A stretch of 64,000 bases of DNA. Source: Flagellimonas_A sp039592695 (GTDB taxonomy: Bacteria; Bacteroidota; Bacteroidia; Flavobacteriales; Flavobacteriaceae). Location of the stretch: NCBI RefSeq assembly GCF_039592695.1, contig NZ_JBBUTK010000001.1:1426001-1490000 (forward strand), written 5' to 3'. A program made the translations under genes and the position numbers. Below, in pieces: positions 56,001 to 64,000 of this stretch. Within the stretch, counting starts at the first letter, position 1. Every line of letters starts with the position of its first letter. Under the pieces are notes generated by a model, which worked only from the letters and a program-made list of their open reading frames with translations, made no database searches and was not told where the DNA came from.

Positions 56001-57449
56001 ATGACAACCAAAATGAGTACCATGCACAAATTTATTACAACCACAGTCTTCACTTTGTTGGCCATTTGGTCAATCACCGCACAAAGCAATAAAAAAGAAG
56101 TTCTCGAACGGCTTGACACAAAAAAAGAACAATATGCTTCAATAGCCCTTAAAATCTGGGATTTGGCAGAAATGGGCTATTTAGAGGAAAAAAGCGCTGC
56201 CCTTCTTCAAAAAACGCTGTCAGAACAAGGGTTTTCCATTAAAAAAGGAGTTGCTGAAATTCCCACGGCCTTCATTGCGGAATACGGATCAGGATACCCT
56301 GTGATTGCCATTCTGGGCGAGTTTGACGCCCTGCCGGGACTTTCCCAAGAAGCGGTGCCCGAGAAAAAATCTGCAGGCGGGGAAGCTGGTCATGCCTGTG
56401 GGCATCATTTATTCGGAACGGCATCTACGGCAGCGGCAATTGCCGTAAAGGATTGGATGACCAAAACCAACCAGCAAGGTACCATCCGTTTTTATGGATG
56501 CCCAGCGGAAGAAGGCGGTGGTGCCAAAGTCTACATGGCCCGTGAAGGACTTTTTGATGATGTTGACGTGGCATTGCATTGGCATCCAGGTTCGCAAAAT
56601 GCTGCAAGTGCTGCAGCAGCCTTGGCGAATATCTCGGCCAAGTTTCGATTTCATGGCATTTCTGCACATGCCGCCGGAGCACCCCAAATGGGCCGGTCGT
56701 CATTGGATGGTGTTGAAGCCATGAATATGATGGTCAACATGATGCGTGAACACATTCCCCAAGAAGCCCGTATTCATTATGTCATCACCGATGGGGGAAA
56801 AGCTCCGAATGTGGTACCCGATTTTGCAGAGGTCTATTATTATGCCCGTCACAATCGTCGTGACGTCGTCAGAAACATCTTTGAACGCATTGTTAAGGCT
56901 GCGGAAGGGGCCGCCATGGGTACAGGCACCACCATGGATTATGAATTGGTCAACGGCGTTCATGAACTACTGCCCAACCTTACCCTGCAACAGTTGGTGC
57001 ACGATAACCTTTCAAAGATTGGTGGCATCACCTATTCTGAAGAAGAGAGAAAGTTTGCAGACCAAATCGCTGTGAGCTTAGGGCAAGAAAATGCCAACGA
57101 AGAACGGGCAAAAAGTGTACAGCCCTATAAAGAAGAAGCCCGTGCTTATGGTTCGACCGATGTGGGTGATGTCAGTTTCGTCGTGCCCACCGTTGGTTTC
57201 AGCACCGCAACATGGGTGCCCGGCACTCCTGCCCATAGCTGGCAGGCCGTTGCCGCCGGGGGTACTTCCATCGGTGTGAAAGGCATGATGGTCGCTGCAA
57301 AAACCTTGACCGCCACTGCCATTGATTTGTTTCAAAAAACAGATTTGGTAAAAAAGGCCAAAACGGAGTTTGAAGAACGAAGGGGTTCAGATTTCGCGTA
57401 TCAGCCATTGTTGGGAGATCGTCCGCCAGCGTTGGATTATCGAAAGTAA
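56001..57449 (+). CDS. Secreted M20-family amidohydrolase
   Basis: A 482-residue zinc hydrolase of the M20D group (aminoacylase/AbgB-like). A signal peptide (ending about residue 30, SITAQ) means it works in the periplasm or outside. Metal ligands are in EAGHACGHHLFG (Cys and His), FYGCPAEEGGGA (Glu) and HWHPG (His); dimer domain at about 200-310. The first ATG at 56001 or the internal ATG at 56022 may be used. Substrate unknown: N-acyl amino acid or a p-aminobenzoyl-glutamate-like amide. Confidence 0.92.
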   Translation: MTTKMSTMHKFITTTVFTLLAIWSITAQSNKKEVLERLDTKKEQYASIALKIWDLAEMGYLEEKSAALLQKTLSEQGFSIKKGVAEIPTAFIAEYGSGYPVIAILGEFDALPGLSQEAVPEKKSAGGEAGHACGHHLFGTASTAAAIAVKDWMTKTNQQGTIRFYGCPAEEGGGAKVYMAREGLFDDVDVALHWHPGSQNAASAAAALANISAKFRFHGISAHAAGAPQMGRSSLDGVEAMNMMVNMMREHIPQEARIHYVITDGGKAPNVVPDFAEVYYYARHNRRDVVRNIFERIVKAAEGAAMGTGTTMDYELVNGVHELLPNLTLQQLVHDNLSKIGGITYSEEERKFADQIAVSLGQENANEERAKSVQPYKEEARAYGSTDVGDVSFVVPTVGFSTATWVPGTPAHSWQAVAAGGTSIGVKGMMVAAKTLTATAIDLFQKTDLVKKAKTEFEERRGSDFAYQPLLGDRPPALDYRK

Positions 57450-57572
57450 TGGTAGAGTTTAGAAGAATAAATATTTTCGTTACCGCTTACTGTTCACCGG
57501 CTACCGACTACTGAAATGTAACAAAAACACCATTTTCACTACCAATAGAACAACCAATCTACCAACTGATAC

Positions 57573-58067
57573 GTGACCAAAGAACTGGAACATCGTTTTG
57601 TGACCGAGCTTGAGAACAACCAAAATATTGTTCATAAGGTCTGTAGCCTGTATACCAACAACCGTGATGCACACAATGACCTGTTTCAAGAGATAACGAT
57701 TCAACTTTGGAAAGCCTATCCGAAATTTCGGGGCGACTCAAAGTTCAGTACTTGGATGTACCGCGTGGCCTTGAACACGGCGATTACCTTGTACCGAAAA
57801 TCGAAAAGAAGGGTTCAGACCCAAGATTATGACTCCGTAATTTTCAAGATCAAAGCCGACGAATATGATGATACCCAAGAGCGGCAACTCAAATTGATGT
57901 ATGATGCAGTGAGGCAATTGGGCGATATTGACAAGGCCTTGGTGTTCTTATACCTTGAGGATAAAGATTATACCGAAATTGCTGAAACACTGGGTATCAC
58001 GGAGGTCAATGCGCGGGTCAAAATGAACCGTATCAAAAACAAACTAAGAACCATATTAAATCCGTAG
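57573..58067 (+). CDS. ECF sigma factor, GTG start
   Basis: A 164-residue sigma factor from a GTG at 57573 (MTKELEHRFVTEL). Region 2: VCSLYTNNRDAHNDLFQEITIQLWKAYPKFRG (in parts, about 28-60); region 4: ALVFLYLEDKDYTEIAETLGITEVNARVKMNRIKNKLR. The first bases before it carry TGTAACAA at 57517-57524, as at the other ECF gene. Its partner gene starts two bases after its stop. Targets unknown. Confidence 0.92.
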   Translation: MTKELEHRFVTELENNQNIVHKVCSLYTNNRDAHNDLFQEITIQLWKAYPKFRGDSKFSTWMYRVALNTAITLYRKSKRRVQTQDYDSVIFKIKADEYDDTQERQLKLMYDAVRQLGDIDKALVFLYLEDKDYTEIAETLGITEVNARVKMNRIKNKLRTILNP

Positions 58068-58069
58068 AT

Positions 58070-58717
58070 ATGGCGATGGACGAACTGGAATTATTGAAAA
58101 AAGACTGGCAGAAAAAAGAAGGACATCTGCCAAAACTCAGCTACGAGGAAATCTACAAGATGCTGAGAAAAAAATCGTCTTCAATTGTCAGGTGGATTTT
58201 CTACATCAGCATTATTGAATTTGTTTTTTGGATTGCCATCAATAGAATTCCGTTGGGTGATGAAGAAAGTAGACTGACAGACGGGGCATTTTCAAAAACG
58301 CTATTGGTATCACTAGAGGTTCTCAGCTATGTGATCCTTGCCTATTTTATCTTCAAATTTTATAGCAACTACAAGAAAATAAGTGTCACAGACTCCGCGA
58401 GGGATTTGATGAAAAACATCATCATCACGCGAAAGACCGTGATGACCTATGTCTGGATCAGCTTAGGCCTTTTTGCTGCATCCATGCTTTTGGTGTTCAT
58501 ACAGGTGGTATTTTTTAATCCAAACTATTCAGAGGTCACAGAGCAAGTGGCACAGGCCAATAGCCCCATTCTAATGTGGATTTTGATTTTTCTGGCCCTG
58601 TTCGCAACCATCGCGATGTTTGTTGGGCTGCTCTGGCTATTCTATCGTTTGCTCTATGGAATATTGCTAAAACGCCTGCGGATGAATTATAAAGAGCTTA
58701 GAAATCTTGAGGTTTAG
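58070..58717 (+). CDS. Four-helix membrane protein paired with the ECF sigma factor
   Basis: A 215-residue protein with a charged cytoplasmic N-terminus (about 1-40; LELLKKDWQKKEGHLPKLSYEEIYKML) and four membrane helices (about 42-58, 75-98, 125-147, 168-195). No zinc anti-sigma motif. The two-base gap to the sigma gene and the soluble N-terminal helix suggest an anti-sigma or sensing role; unproven. Its stop overlaps the convergent acyltransferase stop by four bases (TTAG). Confidence 0.75.
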   Translation: MAMDELELLKKDWQKKEGHLPKLSYEEIYKMLRKKSSSIVRWIFYISIIEFVFWIAINRIPLGDEESRLTDGAFSKTLLVSLEVLSYVILAYFIFKFYSNYKKISVTDSARDLMKNIIITRKTVMTYVWISLGLFAASMLLVFIQVVFFNPNYSEVTEQVAQANSPILMWILIFLALFATIAMFVGLLWLFYRLLYGILLKRLRMNYKELRNLEV

Positions 58718-59529
58718 CTATCCCCTTTATAGCTATACTGCCTTTTTTTATGATCCTTTTCATATTCTGCCAGTTCCTCTTCTGGAATGACATGTAAAAA
58801 TGAGGGATGCTGCTCAATGGCATATTCAAGCTTTTCAATAATCTGTTCGACAGATTCGTTGTCATAATCAATTTCAAGGGGTTCTTTGATTTGCATCGAT
58901 TGTAAAATTCCTTTTTTCTTGATGTACAGCCCCTTTTTGTCAAAAGACCTTCGAAATCCGTCAATGACCACGGGTACCACAATGGGTTTGTATCGTTTGA
59001 TGATATGGGCCGTACCCTTTCTGAGCGGTTTCCACGGGGTGGTCGTACCCTGTGGAAAGGTGATGACCCAACCATCATTCAACGCGGTACCAATGTTGGT
59101 AATGTCACTGAACTTTACCTGTCGGTTCACGTCTTCACCGCCGGCCCGCCATGTACGCTCAATGCTGATAGAGCCGACATAGGCCAAAACCTTGGTCAAC
59201 AGGCTTTTTTTCATGGTCTCTTTAGCCGCAACGTAGTAAATGTTCAGCTTGGGCCGCCACAGATATCCAATATTTTTGATACTGTCTTCACGACCACTGA
59301 GACTGGCGTTGAATACGTGAAACATGGCCACTACATCGGCAAAATAGGTCTGGTGGTTGCTGACAAATAGTACATTTTTATCAGGTAGTTCGCGAATAAT
59401 CTCAGAGCCCTCAATCTGTAAATTGTTGAACTGTTTGTACCGCGAATGGGTTATCAGGCCCAAAATACGTATCAGCCATTTTTTAAGAAATAAGTTATGG
59501 CCGAAAGGATTTTTTTTAAAAATTCCCAT
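58714..59529 (-). CDS. PlsC-like acyltransferase with altered motifs
   Basis: A 271-residue lysophospholipid-acyltransferase-like protein. Where the family has HX4D it has His59-Gln-Thr-Tyr-Phe-Ala-Asp65, i.e. HX5D; where it has FPEGTR it has FPQGTTTPWKPLRKGT. The following PIVVPVVIDGFRR strand is as usual. It probably transfers acyl chains to a lipid at the inner membrane, maybe a special acceptor such as an amino lipid. It is a second acyltransferase beside the canonical one at 10134. Being catalytically altered or inactive is also possible. Confidence 0.82.
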   Translation of the reverse strand: MGIFKKNPFGHNLFLKKWLIRILGLITHSRYKQFNNLQIEGSEIIRELPDKNVLFVSNHQTYFADVVAMFHVFNASLSGREDSIKNIGYLWRPKLNIYYVAAKETMKKSLLTKVLAYVGSISIERTWRAGGEDVNRQVKFSDITNIGTALNDGWVITFPQGTTTPWKPLRKGTAHIIKRYKPIVVPVVIDGFRRSFDKKGLYIKKKGILQSMQIKEPLEIDYDNESVEQIIEKLEYAIEQHPSFLHVIPEEELAEYEKDHKKRQYSYKGDS

Positions 59530-59565
59530 TATGATAAGTTGCTGGGCTAATATACAAAACAGGGG

Positions 59566-60207
59566 TCAAAGCACTTGACGCAACAGCTGCTTGATTTCAC
59601 TCAACATCATTGCCGTTGCACCCCAGACCACAAATCCGTTTAAATTGAAGGCCGGAACCTTTACATTTTGAGCATAAGAAGTCGAGATTTGCTGGGTCAT
59701 AAGATTGCTTTCATCCAAAAAATCATCGAATCGTACCTCGACCAATTGTTGTACCTCGGCTGTGTCGATTACAAATTTTTTTGGGTTGGCGTACAAGCCC
59801 AGAAATGGGGTGACTAAAAAATTGCTCGGTGGAATGTAGACATCGCTCAACTCGGCAACTACCTCAACCGCATCGGGGCTCACCCCAACTTCTTCATGGG
59901 TTTCCCGAAGTGCCGTCTGCACAAGGTTTTCATCAGATTGCTCCATCTTCCCCCCGGGAAAACCAATTTGGTTTGAATGCACCCCGGGATACTCATTTCT
60001 ATGGATGAGCAACAAACGGGTCATTTTTTCCCCATCGGGATAAAATAGTGCCATCACCCCTGCCCTTTTGGCATCCTTTGCTTTCAATCTGGCTTCTTTG
60101 ATCAATTTTCTGCGGAAAGGAGGTACCATTTCAAAATGGGCGTCCATCCCCGAAAGGGGCAGATTTTTTATTTTTACGACATTCTTTCTAAAATTTTCAA
60201 ATTTCAT
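59566..60207 (-). CDS. CoA pyrophosphatase (Nudix)
   Basis: A 213-residue Nudix hydrolase of the NudL/CoA-pyrophosphatase type that splits CoA into 4'-phosphopantetheine and ADP. The start at 60207 (MKFENFRKNVVKIKNLPLSG) fits homologues. The family block LLLIHRNEYPGVHSNQIGFP-GGKM leads into the Nudix box with ALRETHEEVGV (about 103-113). The ATG shares CATG with the start of the divergent cyclophilin gene, so there is no spacer between them. It ends 36 bases from the acyltransferase start. Confidence 0.9.
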   Translation of the reverse strand: MKFENFRKNVVKIKNLPLSGMDAHFEMVPPFRRKLIKEARLKAKDAKRAGVMALFYPDGEKMTRLLLIHRNEYPGVHSNQIGFPGGKMEQSDENLVQTALRETHEEVGVSPDAVEVVAELSDVYIPPSNFLVTPFLGLYANPKKFVIDTAEVQQLVEVRFDDFLDESNLMTQQISTSYAQNVKVPAFNLNGFVVWGATAMMLSEIKQLLRQVL

Positions 60208-60925
60208 GCAAAACAGCATTCAAGCAATCATTGCAAGTATAGTATTAATTTTTTTTGTGGGATGTGGCGAAAAATCCACTAAAAAGGAAACCGAAGAAAA
60301 TGCAAAAACAACAACGGAGAAAAAAGATTCCTTGGTTTCCAATCCAAAAAATACTCCTGAAAAAAAAGAGGAAGCTTTTCGTTTGAATGAAGAAAACGCC
60401 ATTGATTTCTTTTTCAATTATGCAGATACACTAAAACAAAACAAGGTCAAGATTACCACGAATATGGGCAGTTTTACGGTACAGCTTTATGATAACGTGC
60501 CCTACCACAAGGCCAATTTTATCTATTTGACCCGAAAGGGATATTTCAATGACACCCAATTTCATCGTGTGGTAAAGGATTTTATTATTCAGGGAGGAAA
60601 TTCGGATGACAAAAAAACTGCGAACAAACGCGGAAAAATAGGCCGTTATCTGCTTCCACCGGATGGCAAAAAAGGATATCGCCATCATCGGGGCACCATT
60701 TCAATGCCCAGTAGCGAACGTGACAATCCACATAAACTGGCCTCGCCCTATGAGTTTTTCATTGTGGTGACACGTCCGGGCTCGTACCACTTGGATGGAA
60801 ATTATACGCCTTTCGGCAGGGTCATCGAAGGAATGGATGTCGTTGATGCCATCAACAACGTGCCTGTAGGTGATGGTGATTGGCCGTACCAAAATGTTTG
60901 GATTGAAAAGGCGGAAGCGTTGTAG
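60206..60925 (+). CDS. Cyclophilin-type peptidyl-prolyl isomerase lipoprotein
   Basis: A 239-residue lipoprotein. The ATG at 60206 (MQNSIQAIIASIVLIFFVGC) starts the signal peptide with lipid Cys20; the frame is open upstream, but only through the divergent Nudix gene. After a Lys/Glu/Thr-rich linker (about 23-75) comes a cyclophilin domain: FTVQLYDNVPYHKANFIYL, GYFNDTQFHRVVKDFIIQGG, GTISMPSSERDNPHKLASPYEFFI. It helps protein folding in the periplasm. Shares its start region with the Nudix gene. Confidence 0.92.
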   Translation: MQNSIQAIIASIVLIFFVGCGEKSTKKETEENAKTTTEKKDSLVSNPKNTPEKKEEAFRLNEENAIDFFFNYADTLKQNKVKITTNMGSFTVQLYDNVPYHKANFIYLTRKGYFNDTQFHRVVKDFIIQGGNSDDKKTANKRGKIGRYLLPPDGKKGYRHHRGTISMPSSERDNPHKLASPYEFFIVVTRPGSYHLDGNYTPFGRVIEGMDVVDAINNVPVGDGDWPYQNVWIEKAEAL

Positions 60926-61108
60926 GTTAATGGTTAATGAAAAAAATGACTTTTTTGGAATTTTACCTAAAAATGTTGTTTCGCAGAGTTTCACCGAGAT
61001 TCGCCATAAGCTAAACGCCTTACGCTATACGCTTCCTATATTTCTGATTCCGTACCTCGTACTTCAAAAGACACGAATTTCACGAATTATCACAAATTGA
61101 ATTTGAAC
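60926..61108. repeat. Decayed dispersed repeat after the cyclophilin gene
   Basis: Begins with GTTAATGGTTAATGAAA, identical to 21119-21135, at the base after the stop codon. GTTTCGCAGAGTTTCA (60979) and GACACGAATTTCACGAATT (61070) match further pieces of the region after miaE. No gene visible in this 183-base gap. Confidence 0.6.
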
Positions 61109-61714
61109 TTACCTGTAAATATTCGGCAGACGAAGCCCGAACTTAACGGCCAATAAGCGAAGGCCGATAACGATGATGATGCCCGCGATATATGCGTAAG
61201 CCTCGGGCACCGAGAATTTCAATAGCAAAAAATAGGAAGCAGCACCCAAAATACAGGCCGTTGCATAGATTTCCTTTCTAAAGATCACGGGAATTTCATT
61301 ACACAGAATATCACGAATCACCCCGCCGAAACTGGCGGTTATGGTGCCCAAAGCAATGCACATGACGGGTAACAATTCGGCTTGCAGTCCTTTTTCTACC
61401 CCAACCATGGTGTACAACCCGATACCGATAGTATCGAACATAAACAGCGATTTTCGAAAGTGTTTGAGCTTGCCTGAAAAAATAATGGCAAAGGTTGCTG
61501 TGGTTAAAATGGTGATGACATACGTGAGGTCACGCATCCATACCACTGGTGTGTTCCCAATCAGTAAATCTCTTAGCGTGCCACCGCCAATGGCGGTCAC
61601 AAAACCAATTATAATGACACCAAAAAGGTCAAGCCTTTTATCCATCGCAATCAAAACGCCCGAAATGGCAAAGGCGACGGTGCCCAGTATGTCGATGACC
61701 TCGTAGAAAAGCAT
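61109..61714 (-). CDS. TRIC-type cation channel family protein (YicG/UPF0126)
   Basis: A 201-residue membrane protein with seven hydrophobic helices made of two similar halves, the hallmark of the bacterial TRIC/UPF0126 family. Marks: ISGVLIAMDKRLDLFGVIIIG, GGTLRDLLIGNTPVVWM and the second-half partner GGVIRDILCNEIPVIFRKEIYA. Prokaryotic TRIC proteins form trimeric potassium-type channels; some may carry other ions. It follows the ParDE pair by 12 bases and may share the transcript. Confidence 0.92.
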   Translation of the reverse strand: MLFYEVIDILGTVAFAISGVLIAMDKRLDLFGVIIIGFVTAIGGGTLRDLLIGNTPVVWMRDLTYVITILTTATFAIIFSGKLKHFRKSLFMFDTIGIGLYTMVGVEKGLQAELLPVMCIALGTITASFGGVIRDILCNEIPVIFRKEIYATACILGAASYFLLLKFSVPEAYAYIAGIIIVIGLRLLAVKFGLRLPNIYR

Positions 61715-61726
61715 TTTTTTGGATGT

Positions 61727-62029
61727 TTATTTCAGATGTTTTGGAAAATCCATCCGACCCCCCAAAACCCTGACGATGAAAATTCCCGTATCCTTTTTGT
61801 GATAGAAAATGACATGCGATTTATATCGATATTTTAGTAACATCTGATTTTTTACTGCAACATATCTTTTTCCAAGCTCTGGGTCATTGGCCAATTCTCG
61901 AAGTATGGTTTTGAGGCCCTGGGCATATTTTAATGCCTGGGACTCGCCAAAATTTTCAACAGTATAGGTTGCAATCGACTTGATATCCGATTTTGCCCTT
62001 GCACTGATGACATACTTAGCCTTTGGCAT
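61727..62029 (-). CDS. parE: ParE/RelE-type toxin
   Basis: A 100-residue toxin of the ParE/RelE superfamily. It starts YVISARAKSDIKSIATYTVENFG (in parts) and ends YRYKSHVIFYHKKDTGIFIVRVLGGRMDF, the usual fold with the Tyr/Arg/Arg positions near the C-terminus. ParE proteins poison gyrase; RelE proteins cut mRNA; the sequence looks more like ParE. The antitoxin gene overlaps it by 14 bases. Confidence 0.9.
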   Translation of the reverse strand: MPKAKYVISARAKSDIKSIATYTVENFGESQALKYAQGLKTILRELANDPELGKRYVAVKNQMLLKYRYKSHVIFYHKKDTGIFIVRVLGGRMDFPKHLK

Positions 62030-62267
62030 GATGTTCTTTGATGGCTTCTTCCCAGATGCTGTCTACGGTGGCATCCGTTGGCCCGCTTTCCATGCCGTCT
62101 ATAAGTGCATCATTTAAATCCACGATACGCTTTCTGCGTTCTTGGTCTTTCCGGATGATATCCCTTATATACTCACTATCATTGGTATAAAACCCTTGTT
62201 CTATCAAACTTTTTACAAAGGCATCTTGCTGTTCGGTAAATGTTATTGATTTTCTAATAGTTCCCAT
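62016..62267 (-). CDS. parD: ParD-type antitoxin
   Basis: An 83-residue antitoxin. A ribbon-helix-helix N-terminus (IRKSITFTEQQDAFVKSLIE, about 4-23) binds DNA; the charged C-terminus (DATVDSIWEEAIKEHHAKG) binds the toxin. It precedes parE with a 14-base overlap, the common order, and very likely represses its own promoter. The AT-rich sequence just upstream (62270-62300) is the probable operator. Confidence 0.9.
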   Translation of the reverse strand: MGTIRKSITFTEQQDAFVKSLIEQGFYTNDSEYIRDIIRKDQERRKRIVDLNDALIDGMESGPTDATVDSIWEEAIKEHHAKG

Positions 62268-62545
62268 AATGAACCAATATTAATAATAATGGTGCAATTT
62301 ATTTGTTTTTTATAGGATGCACAAGAATCCTTTTCTAATTTTACAAACTATTCCATAAAGTTTCACAGAACAACAATTAACTAAACTCTTCAACTCCTAA
62401 ACCGTTTTTGGATACGAATTTCACAGATTATCATGTTTTTTTGCACACTTATTTCTTTATTAACATTGTTTTCAAATCATTGTATTTTCAAATCAAATTG
62501 CATTTGGAATTGACACTTGCGCTTGAACTTGACACTTGAACCTCT
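62268..62545. repeat. Gene-free spacer with decayed repeat pieces
   Basis: This 278-base AT-rich gap holds GATACGAATTTCACAGATTA (62411-62430), a piece of the dispersed repeat seen at 21274 and 61070, and short direct repeats (TTGACACTTG at 62510 and again at 62528). No gene or terminator recognised. Confidence 0.5.
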
Positions 62546-63271
62546 TCACATCTTCTGCGTATAATAATTATAGTCTTTCAGCACGGTATCCAAATACTCT
62601 CGATCATACAGATTGGAATTGGTCTGCAAAATACTGTCCACCTTCACCCGAAGTGCTGTCAATGTTTTAAAATCATTGCTCCTTCGGGCGATATGATAGG
62701 TTTCTTTAATGAGACGAACATCCTTGTCGGTCAACAATGTCACATTGGTGAAAATAGGTTCGTATTTTTCTTCGACTTCCTCCAAAATGGTGTGGGTGAC
62801 CTTGACTTTATTCTTTGTGGATATCACAACGGTGCCTGCAGCGGCATCCCCCAAGCGTTGTCGTCGTTCAGTGAAAAGAATGGTCAATAAGCCCACAGAA
62901 CCAAAGAAGAGCCAAATATCAACGAGACGAAGCATCCAACGTACGAGATAATTGCTCCAATGAACCGGGGTGCCATCCAATCGTACCACCCGCATCCGCA
63001 ACAACATTTTCCCAACAGTGCGTCCGTTAAAAATACTGTGCATCAAGAGACTGTAAAACATGGCGGGCAGAAATATGAGGGCGACGAGTCCGCGCTGTGT
63101 CCACCGGTCCTCATAGACATATCCGATGGCATCACCAATCGTATCGACAAGCAATGCATAGAGATAGAGAATAAAGCCATCAATCAAAAAAGCGACGATT
63201 CGCTCACCGATGCTGACGATTTTATAATCTAGGTTGACATTTTGCGTTGTATTGATTTGAAGGTTGCCCAT
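62546..63271 (-). CDS. RDD-family membrane protein
   Basis: A 241-residue protein with an RDD domain (about 18-150; RIVAFLIDGFILYLYALLVD, GRTVGKMLLRMRVVRLDG, RRQRLGDAAAGTVVI) and three to four membrane helices. The C-terminal part (about 150-241) is soluble. RDD proteins are often linked to ion or small-molecule transport; function not clear. It is divergent from the SpoIIM-like gene with only 35 bases between starts; this pair belongs to a conserved Bacteroidetes cluster. Confidence 0.9.
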   Translation of the reverse strand: MGNLQINTTQNVNLDYKIVSIGERIVAFLIDGFILYLYALLVDTIGDAIGYVYEDRWTQRGLVALIFLPAMFYSLLMHSIFNGRTVGKMLLRMRVVRLDGTPVHWSNYLVRWMLRLVDIWLFFGSVGLLTILFTERRQRLGDAAAGTVVISTKNKVKVTHTILEEVEEKYEPIFTNVTLLTDKDVRLIKETYHIARRSNDFKTLTALRVKVDSILQTNSNLYDREYLDTVLKDYNYYTQKM

Positions 63272-63306
63272 TAAGCACTACTTTTAAATTTCAGAGGAAT
63301 AGATTT

Positions 63307-64000
63307 ATGCGCGAAGCCGCCTTTGTCAAGCAAAATAAGGAAAAATGGATAGCATTTGAAAAGGCTATCAACCTTGGCTCAAAAACCGACCCAGACGAAC
63401 TGGCCGACGGCTACATTCAATTGACCAACGACTTGGCCTACGCACAGACCTATTACGCTGAAAGCAAGACTTTATTGTATCTAAACGCACTGGCCTCACA
63501 GGCACACCAAAAAATCTACAAGAACAAAAAAGAGAGCCGTAACCGTATTTTGGACTTTTGGGGCCATGAGTTCCCATTGTTTTTTAGGCAATATCACAAG
63601 ACACTCGGTATCTCTTTTTTGATATTTATCGTGGCTGTGGCCATTGGTTCGATTTCAGCCTTGAACGATTCCACTTTTGTACGATTGATTTTGGGCGATG
63701 CCTATGTGAACGAAACCTTAAACAATATTGCCAACGGCGACCCCACGGCCATCTATAAAAGTGGCAGTGAAATCGGGTCTTTTTTGGGCATTACCATCAA
63801 TAACATCCGTGTCGCCTTTCTGGCCTTTGCCTTTGGGGTCATTACCAGTATCGGCACGGCCTATATTTTGTTCAGCAACGGGGTGATGTTGGGTGCCTTT
63901 ATCACCTTTTTCTATACCCAAGGCGTATTTTTTGAAGCCAACAAGCAAATTTGGCTGCACGGTACCATTGAAATATCCGTGATTATTGTCGCAGGTTGTG
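63307..64000 (+). CDS. SpoIIM-like (DUF95) membrane protein, 3' end outside the window
   Basis: The first 231 codons from the ATG at 63307 (MREAAFVKQNKEKWIAFEKA). A soluble helical N-terminus (about 1-90) leads into membrane helices (about 95-115, 155-180, 185-205) with VAFLAFAFGVITSIGTAYIL and GVMLGAFITFF, the DUF95/SpoIIM marks. In Bacteroidetes this gene stands beside RDD and MoxR/DUF4129-type genes, away from sporulation. The role is unknown. The frame has no stop before base 64000. Confidence 0.88.
   Translation, partial: MREAAFVKQNKEKWIAFEKAINLGSKTDPDELADGYIQLTNDLAYAQTYYAESKTLLYLNALASQAHQKIYKNKKESRNRILDFWGHEFPLFFRQYHKTLGISFLIFIVAVAIGSISALNDSTFVRLILGDAYVNETLNNIANGDPTAIYKSGSEIGSFLGITINNIRVAFLAFAFGVITSIGTAYILFSNGVMLGAFITFFYTQGVFFEANKQIWLHGTIEISVIIVAGC

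Noticed and set aside
62268..62545. Small RNA or gene between parD and the RDD gene
   Set aside because: No frame, stable hairpin or promoter-terminator pair; only AT-rich repeat fragments.

Overview
The window is a gene-dense chromosomal segment of a marine member of the Bacteroidetes, most likely family Flavobacteriaceae. The evidence is a SusC/SusD-type transporter pair, a propeller-type LuxR regulator, many lipoproteins and small beta-barrel proteins, Bacteroidetes promoters with the -7 box TAnnTTTG, no consistent Shine-Dalgarno sites, and typical gene pairs such as DUF3822-rsmD, ppk1-sixA and pyrR-pyrB. No species is assigned. Layout by region: (1) 1-10137 is a polysaccharide utilization locus. 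It holds the start of a SusD lipoprotein, a SusC transporter, a membrane-spanning propeller/HTH regulator, a secreted GH43 enzyme with an F5/8-type C domain and a fibronectin domain, a sulfatase and a small secreted protein. The susC and GH43 promoters share a 21-bp direct-repeat motif with a matching core element below it, so they look like one regulon. (2) 10134-15394 (minus strand) holds an acyltransferase, a kdnB-like Kdo 8-oxidase, a HAD phosphatase and kdsB (LPS sugar module), a DUF4126 membrane protein and a RecD-like helicase. (3) 15499-21114 (plus strand) holds a pilin-like membrane protein, DUF3822, rsmD, a lipocalin-like lipoprotein, rnpB (RNase P RNA, minus strand), dnaX with a TTG start and a candidate programmed frameshift, and a MiaE-like tRNA hydroxylase. 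(4) 21456-33734 (minus strand) holds ppk1-sixA, pdxH, rnz, a STAS-like gene, pyrB, an orphan, pyrR, rpsA, cmk and lon, with a BON-LysM gene on the plus strand.
(5) 33956-36926 is an ECF sigma factor, a putative anti-sigma factor and two beta-helix-like secreted proteins. (6) 37004-44234 (minus strand) holds a secreted orphan, an MFS transporter, an M48 lipoprotein protease, a GH31 alpha-glucosidase and the glycogen branching enzyme. (7) 44387-50018 holds a collagen-like lipoprotein, two overlapping msrB genes, a DinB-like gene, lpdA, a DUF3817 gene, a PQQ-type sugar dehydrogenase and aroQ. (8) 50099-55920 holds four small outer-membrane barrels, palindromic repeats, xerD, another barrel-like protein, a MITE-like 150-bp element and a type II NADH dehydrogenase. 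(9) 56001-64000 holds an M20 amidohydrolase, a second ECF sigma unit, an unusual acyltransferase, a Nudix CoA pyrophosphatase head-to-head with a cyclophilin lipoprotein, a TRIC channel, a ParDE toxin-antitoxin pair, an RDD protein and the start of a SpoIIM-like protein.
Most of the window is core genome. The accessory parts are the polysaccharide locus, the barrel array, the toxin-antitoxin pair and several small repeat families. I saw no tRNA, rRNA, CRISPR array, transposase or prophage. The most interesting signals are the shared regulatory motif of the polysaccharide locus, the A10 slippery site in dnaX placed like the E. coli gamma-subunit frameshift, a palindromic repeat forming the end of cmk, and two genes whose start codons overlap on opposite strands.
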